Shown piece by piece: positions 61,376 through 64,000 of a stretch of 64,000 nucleotides of DNA. The notes below the pieces were generated by a model that made no database searches, was not told the origin of the DNA, and saw only the letters and a list, made by a program, of their open reading frames with translations. This DNA is from Cherax quadricarinatus (lineage: Eukaryota; Arthropoda; Malacostraca; Decapoda; Parastacidae). A program made the translations under genes and the position numbers. The stretch is from positions 124,001 through 188,000 of the forward strand of contig NW_027195387.1 of NCBI RefSeq assembly GCF_038502225.1, given 5' to 3'. Each line of letters begins with the position of its first letter. Within the stretch, counting starts at the first letter, position 1.

Positions 61376-62219
61376 ATGCCCTCCATCGAGCAACTTTACC
61401 AGCAGCTTAAGGAAGAATTGAGGGTAGCGAAGATGGAGATACAGCGATTGACCGAGGAGAACAAGAGGATTCGTAGTAGTCCTCCTGTTTCGAGTCCTCA
61501 GGTCAAGAAGGGATCGTGGTCAGTGGCTGGGCAGCAGGGGACGACGAAGTTGACGATCAAGAAGACGAATGGAAAGCCAGAAACGATGAAGAAGAAAGAG
61601 ACTGCTGTGGAAACTCTTGTGGAAACCTCCAACGCATTCTCGGTGCTACCCGACGAATGTGAGTCGACTTCTGGGACCGTCACGACGAAAGACAACAAGA
61701 AAGGTTAGAATATTGTTGTTGTTGGGGATAGCCAGGTTAGATACATGGATAGGGCGTTCTGCTTGAAGGACAGGAGTAGGAGACAGAGGGTTTGCTTTCC
61801 TGGGGCTGGGATGGAGGACATTGTTAGCCGGCTTGACAACATCATGAACGGTAATGGGATCAATCCTATTATTTGCCTCAGTGCTGGAGGCAATGATGTA
61901 GGCAAGCGTAGAAGTGAGGATTTAGTTAGAAAGTTCAGGACAGCTATAGACATCATTAGGAAGAAGGGGGGGGGGACGCCCTGTTATATGTGGCATTTTG
62001 CCAAGAAGAGGTGTTGGTAATGAATGGTTGTCCAGAGCAATTGGTATTAATTGTTGGCTGGATAAACACTGTAAGGATAATGCAGTACCATTCATTGACA
62101 ACTGGGACAACTTCTATGGCCGAAATGACATGTATGCCAGGGATGGGGTTCACTTATCCAGGGCAGGTGTGGGTTTTCTTCCTAACTCAGTTGAGGGGGT
62201 TGTTAGGACTTTAAACTAG
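61376..62219 (+). pseudogene. CR1-like LINE ORF1 (coiled coil plus SGNH esterase domain)
   Basis: ATG at 61376 (GAGATGCCC). Residues 1-35 form a coiled-coil-like helix (IEQLYQQLKEELRVAKMEIQ). A Lys/Thr-rich basic linker follows. An amber codon at 61706-61708 interrupts, and the same frame continues with NIVVVGDSQVRYMDRAF (GDS nucleophile block), LSAGGNDV (third SGNH block) and a +1 shift in a G10 run at about 61967-61976. The other frame then gives YARDGVHLS (catalytic Asp-His block, near 62130-62156) and ends at 62219. CR1-clade ORF1 proteins are known to carry such an esterase; its role in retrotransposition is not settled, and RNA-binding/chaperone function is attributed to the N-terminal part. 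All catalytic blocks are readable, but one stop and one frameshift disable this copy. Confidence 0.82.
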
Positions 62220-62517
62220 GATTAGTTAGAGGTATAGGTTTAAAAATGATAAATAATGAGTATGGATATATTGACTTACGCTCTGATATTAAGAATCTTA
62301 ATAGTAACTGTCATGGAGTAACTCTGGGTAATGATAATTTCAGAAATTGTGTAAAAACAAAGATCAATAGGAAAAATGTGCAGGAGAAAAAACATATGAT
62401 GGTATTTTATGCTAACAGTCGAAGTGCAAGAAATAAAATTAATGAACTACGTTTGGTAGCATGTGCTGGGAACTTTGATATCATTGCATTAACTGAAACG
62501 TGGTATGATTTAAAGAG

Positions 62518-62800
62518 GGTATATAAAGGCTCAGAGTGAGGTGAATACTAGTGAGGTACCATTTCGATGTTCACTAGTGGTAGTAGTAGTAGTAGTAGTA
62601 GTGGTAGTGACAAAAGTAATACAACATGGTAGAGCAATTAATTCGTACATGAGTAAAATGATATAAAAGCTATTACTTGGGTAACATAAAAATAGGTTGG
62701 ACAAATATAAACAAATATAAATGTTACCCAAGTAATAGCTTTTATATTATTTTACTCATGTACGAATTAATTGCTCTACCATGTTGTATTACTTTTGTCA

Positions 62801-62837
<37 letters not shown>

Positions 62838-63036
62838 CACTAGTGAACATCGAAATGGTACCTCACTAGTATTCACCTCACTCTGAGCCTTTATATACCC
62901 TCTGTGTCCATGTATTGTTTGTAATGGCTTGATAAAGCTCCTGGAGAGCGAAACGTTGCCACAATAAATGTCACATTAGTTGCACTTGTGTCCTTTTACT
63001 TAACATATTGTCGGTAATTCTACCAACTTTATTACA
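62518..63036 (+). mobile_element. Non-coding hammerhead-bearing element inside LINE ORF2
   Basis: Flanked by ATGATTTAAAGAG at 62505-62517 and 63037-63049 (13-bp target-site duplication). The left 185 bp (TATATAAAGGCTCAGAGTGA... with a GTA-triplet tract) is an inverted copy of 62718-62900. The right part has a hammerhead-like motif and ends CGGTAATTCTACCAA.TTTATTACAA. No coding frame. Confidence 0.87.
62915..62970 (+). ncRNA. Hammerhead-like ribozyme motif (third family)
   Basis: Stem I TGGC with GCCA, octamer TTGATAAA, stem II GCTC-CTGGA-GAGC, GAAACGT and U, then AATAAA in the outer stem I strand. It has U and A at the positions of C3 and G8. Confidence 0.55.
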
Positions 63037-63496
63037 ATGATTTAAAGAGTCGGGATATGACTGCAGAGTGTAATATTCAGGGATTTAAGTTGTTCAATGT
63101 GGATAGATGTAATTGGAAGGGGGGAGGAGTTGCATTATATGTTCGAGAAAATATTAATTGTTGCATAAAAACAGGTATAAAAATAGATGGAGCAGTAACA
63201 GAATCTGTTTGGGTAGAGTTTGTAGAGGGTCAAGAAAAACTAATTCTAGGTGTAATATACCGACCTCCAGGCTTGGATCACGATAGAGGGAGACTTCTTT
63301 GGGACGAAATTGTTAGGGCTTCTAGACACAATAACATAGTCATAGTAGGGGACTTTAACTTTAGTCAAATTGACTGGAATTCTTTGACAGGTAATCTAGA
63401 GTCCAGTGACTTTATGGAAACAGATCAGGACTATTTTCTGAAGCAGAGCGTGACAGAGCCTACCAGGGGTGATAATTTGCTAGACCTAGTCTTGTA

Positions 63497-64000
63497 AAGT
63501 AAAAGGACACAAGTGCAACTAATGTGACATTTATTGTGGCAACGTTTCGCTCTCCAGGAGCTTTATCAAGCCATTACAAACAATACATGGACACAGAGGG
63601 TATATAAAGGCTCAGAGTGAGGTGAATACTAGTGAGGTACCATTTCGATGTTCACTAGTGGTAGTGGTGGTAGAAGTAGTAGTAGTAGTAGTTGTAGTAG
63701 TGGTAGTGACAAAAGTAATACAATATGGTAGAGCAATTAATTCGTACACGAGTAAAAGGATATAAAAGCTATTACCTGGGTAACATAAAAATAGGTTGGA
63801 CAAATATAAACTGAAATGAGGCAGCTTGTTTCAGTGTTCACTCTCTGTGCTTTGTGTAGTATAACAGGAGAGACTATGTGATGGCAGGGTTTACTGTTTT
63901 CAGGAGGATTCTTGCTAAGACTTCGGAGATGGTGAAGCTGCCGTTGTTTTGTTTAATTGTATTCAAAACAGCGATCAGTGCTGATTCAAGGCACTTGCGT
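63497..64000 (-). mobile_element. Second hammerhead-bearing element, runs off the window
   Basis: From AAGTAAAAGGACACAAGTGC (63497) it is the inverted counterpart of the 62.5-63.0 kb element: hammerhead motif, TATATAAAGGCTCAGAGTGA, a GTA-triplet tract, TACCTGGGTAACATAAAAAT. From about 63810 it continues into sequence not present in the shorter copy (CTGAAATGAGGCAGCTTGTT...), which may be the body of a longer element. Its right boundary and target-site duplication are outside the window. Confidence 0.75.
63529..63584 (-). ncRNA. Hammerhead-like ribozyme motif (third family, minus copy)
   Basis: On the minus strand identical in all structural parts to the motif at 62915-62970. Confidence 0.55.

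Larger units (their letters stand above)
62246..63496 (+). pseudogene. CR1-like LINE ORF2, APE endonuclease, split by an insertion
   Basis: ATG at 62246. The first part (to 62517) has MVFYANSRSARNKINELRLV and FDIIALTETWYDLK, with the catalytic Glu of TETW. It is interrupted by a 519-bp element (62518-63036) and resumes in the same codon phase at 63039 with DLKSRDMTAECNIQGFKLF, GGGVALYVRENI, LILGVIYRPPG and IVIVGDFNFSQIDW (catalytic GDFN), to DNLLDLVL at 63495. A second related element then begins, so RT is not in the window. Apart from the insertions the endonuclease frame is intact, which suggests recent activity. Confidence 0.87.

Overview
This window is eukaryotic, repeat-dominated intergenic DNA. 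I found no host protein-coding gene, no rRNA and no credible functional tRNA. The mix of abundant dinucleotide and minisatellite arrays, CR1/Jockey-type and L1/Tx1-type LINEs, Penelope-like or retrozyme-like non-coding repeats ending in a GAAACGT...AATAAA block, and tRNA-derived SINEs suggests an arthropod, most likely a decapod crustacean such as a crayfish, shrimp or lobster. The species is inference. Nearly every long open frame here is a by-product of tandem repetition.

Layout. 1-530: relic of a Ty3/gypsy-type integrase. 585-2942: trinucleotide, 40-bp and (GT)n arrays. 2940-3870: inverted copy of the segment at 46.66-47.84 kb, containing a 39-bp-arm hairpin. 5.1-30.1 kb ('unit A') and 30.4-47.1 kb ('unit B') are two copies of one ancestral segment. 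The unique DNA between their tandem arrays aligns along most of its length, but the arrays differ greatly: five positions carry about 20, 221, 75, 35 and 286 repeat copies in A and about 1, 1, 30, 3 and 42 in B, often with a changed unit length. Unit A ends in a 6-kb 41-bp array and a hairpin. Unit B is interrupted by three CR1/Jockey-like LINE fragments in a row (34.5-40.1 kb) and ends in 32-bp, 99/107-bp and ~94-bp arrays and a third hairpin.

47.4-56.2 kb: CA microsatellites, short minisatellites, a head-to-head pair of tRNA-derived SINEs, remnants of hammerhead-bearing repeats, a 41-bp array, a LINE tail trapped between two (TG)n tracts, then AT-rich DNA with nothing recognisable.

56.5-64.0 kb is a clean nest of mobile elements. 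A minus-strand L1/Tx1-like LINE is split by a 1.9-kb non-coding element made of 428-bp units in inverted arrangement, bounded by a 13-bp target-site duplication. Its 5' side abuts a plus-strand CR1-like LINE with an SGNH-esterase ORF1 and an endonuclease ORF2. That LINE is in turn split by a 519-bp non-coding element, again with a 13-bp duplication, and then by a second related element running off the window.

The non-coding elements at 38.7, 50.0, 57.8-59.6, 62.9 and 63.5 kb share a short RNA fold that resembles a hammerhead ribozyme. Stem I and stem II differ in sequence between families but stay paired, and the GAAACGT block is invariant. With the A/B segmental pair, this is the most interesting content of the window.
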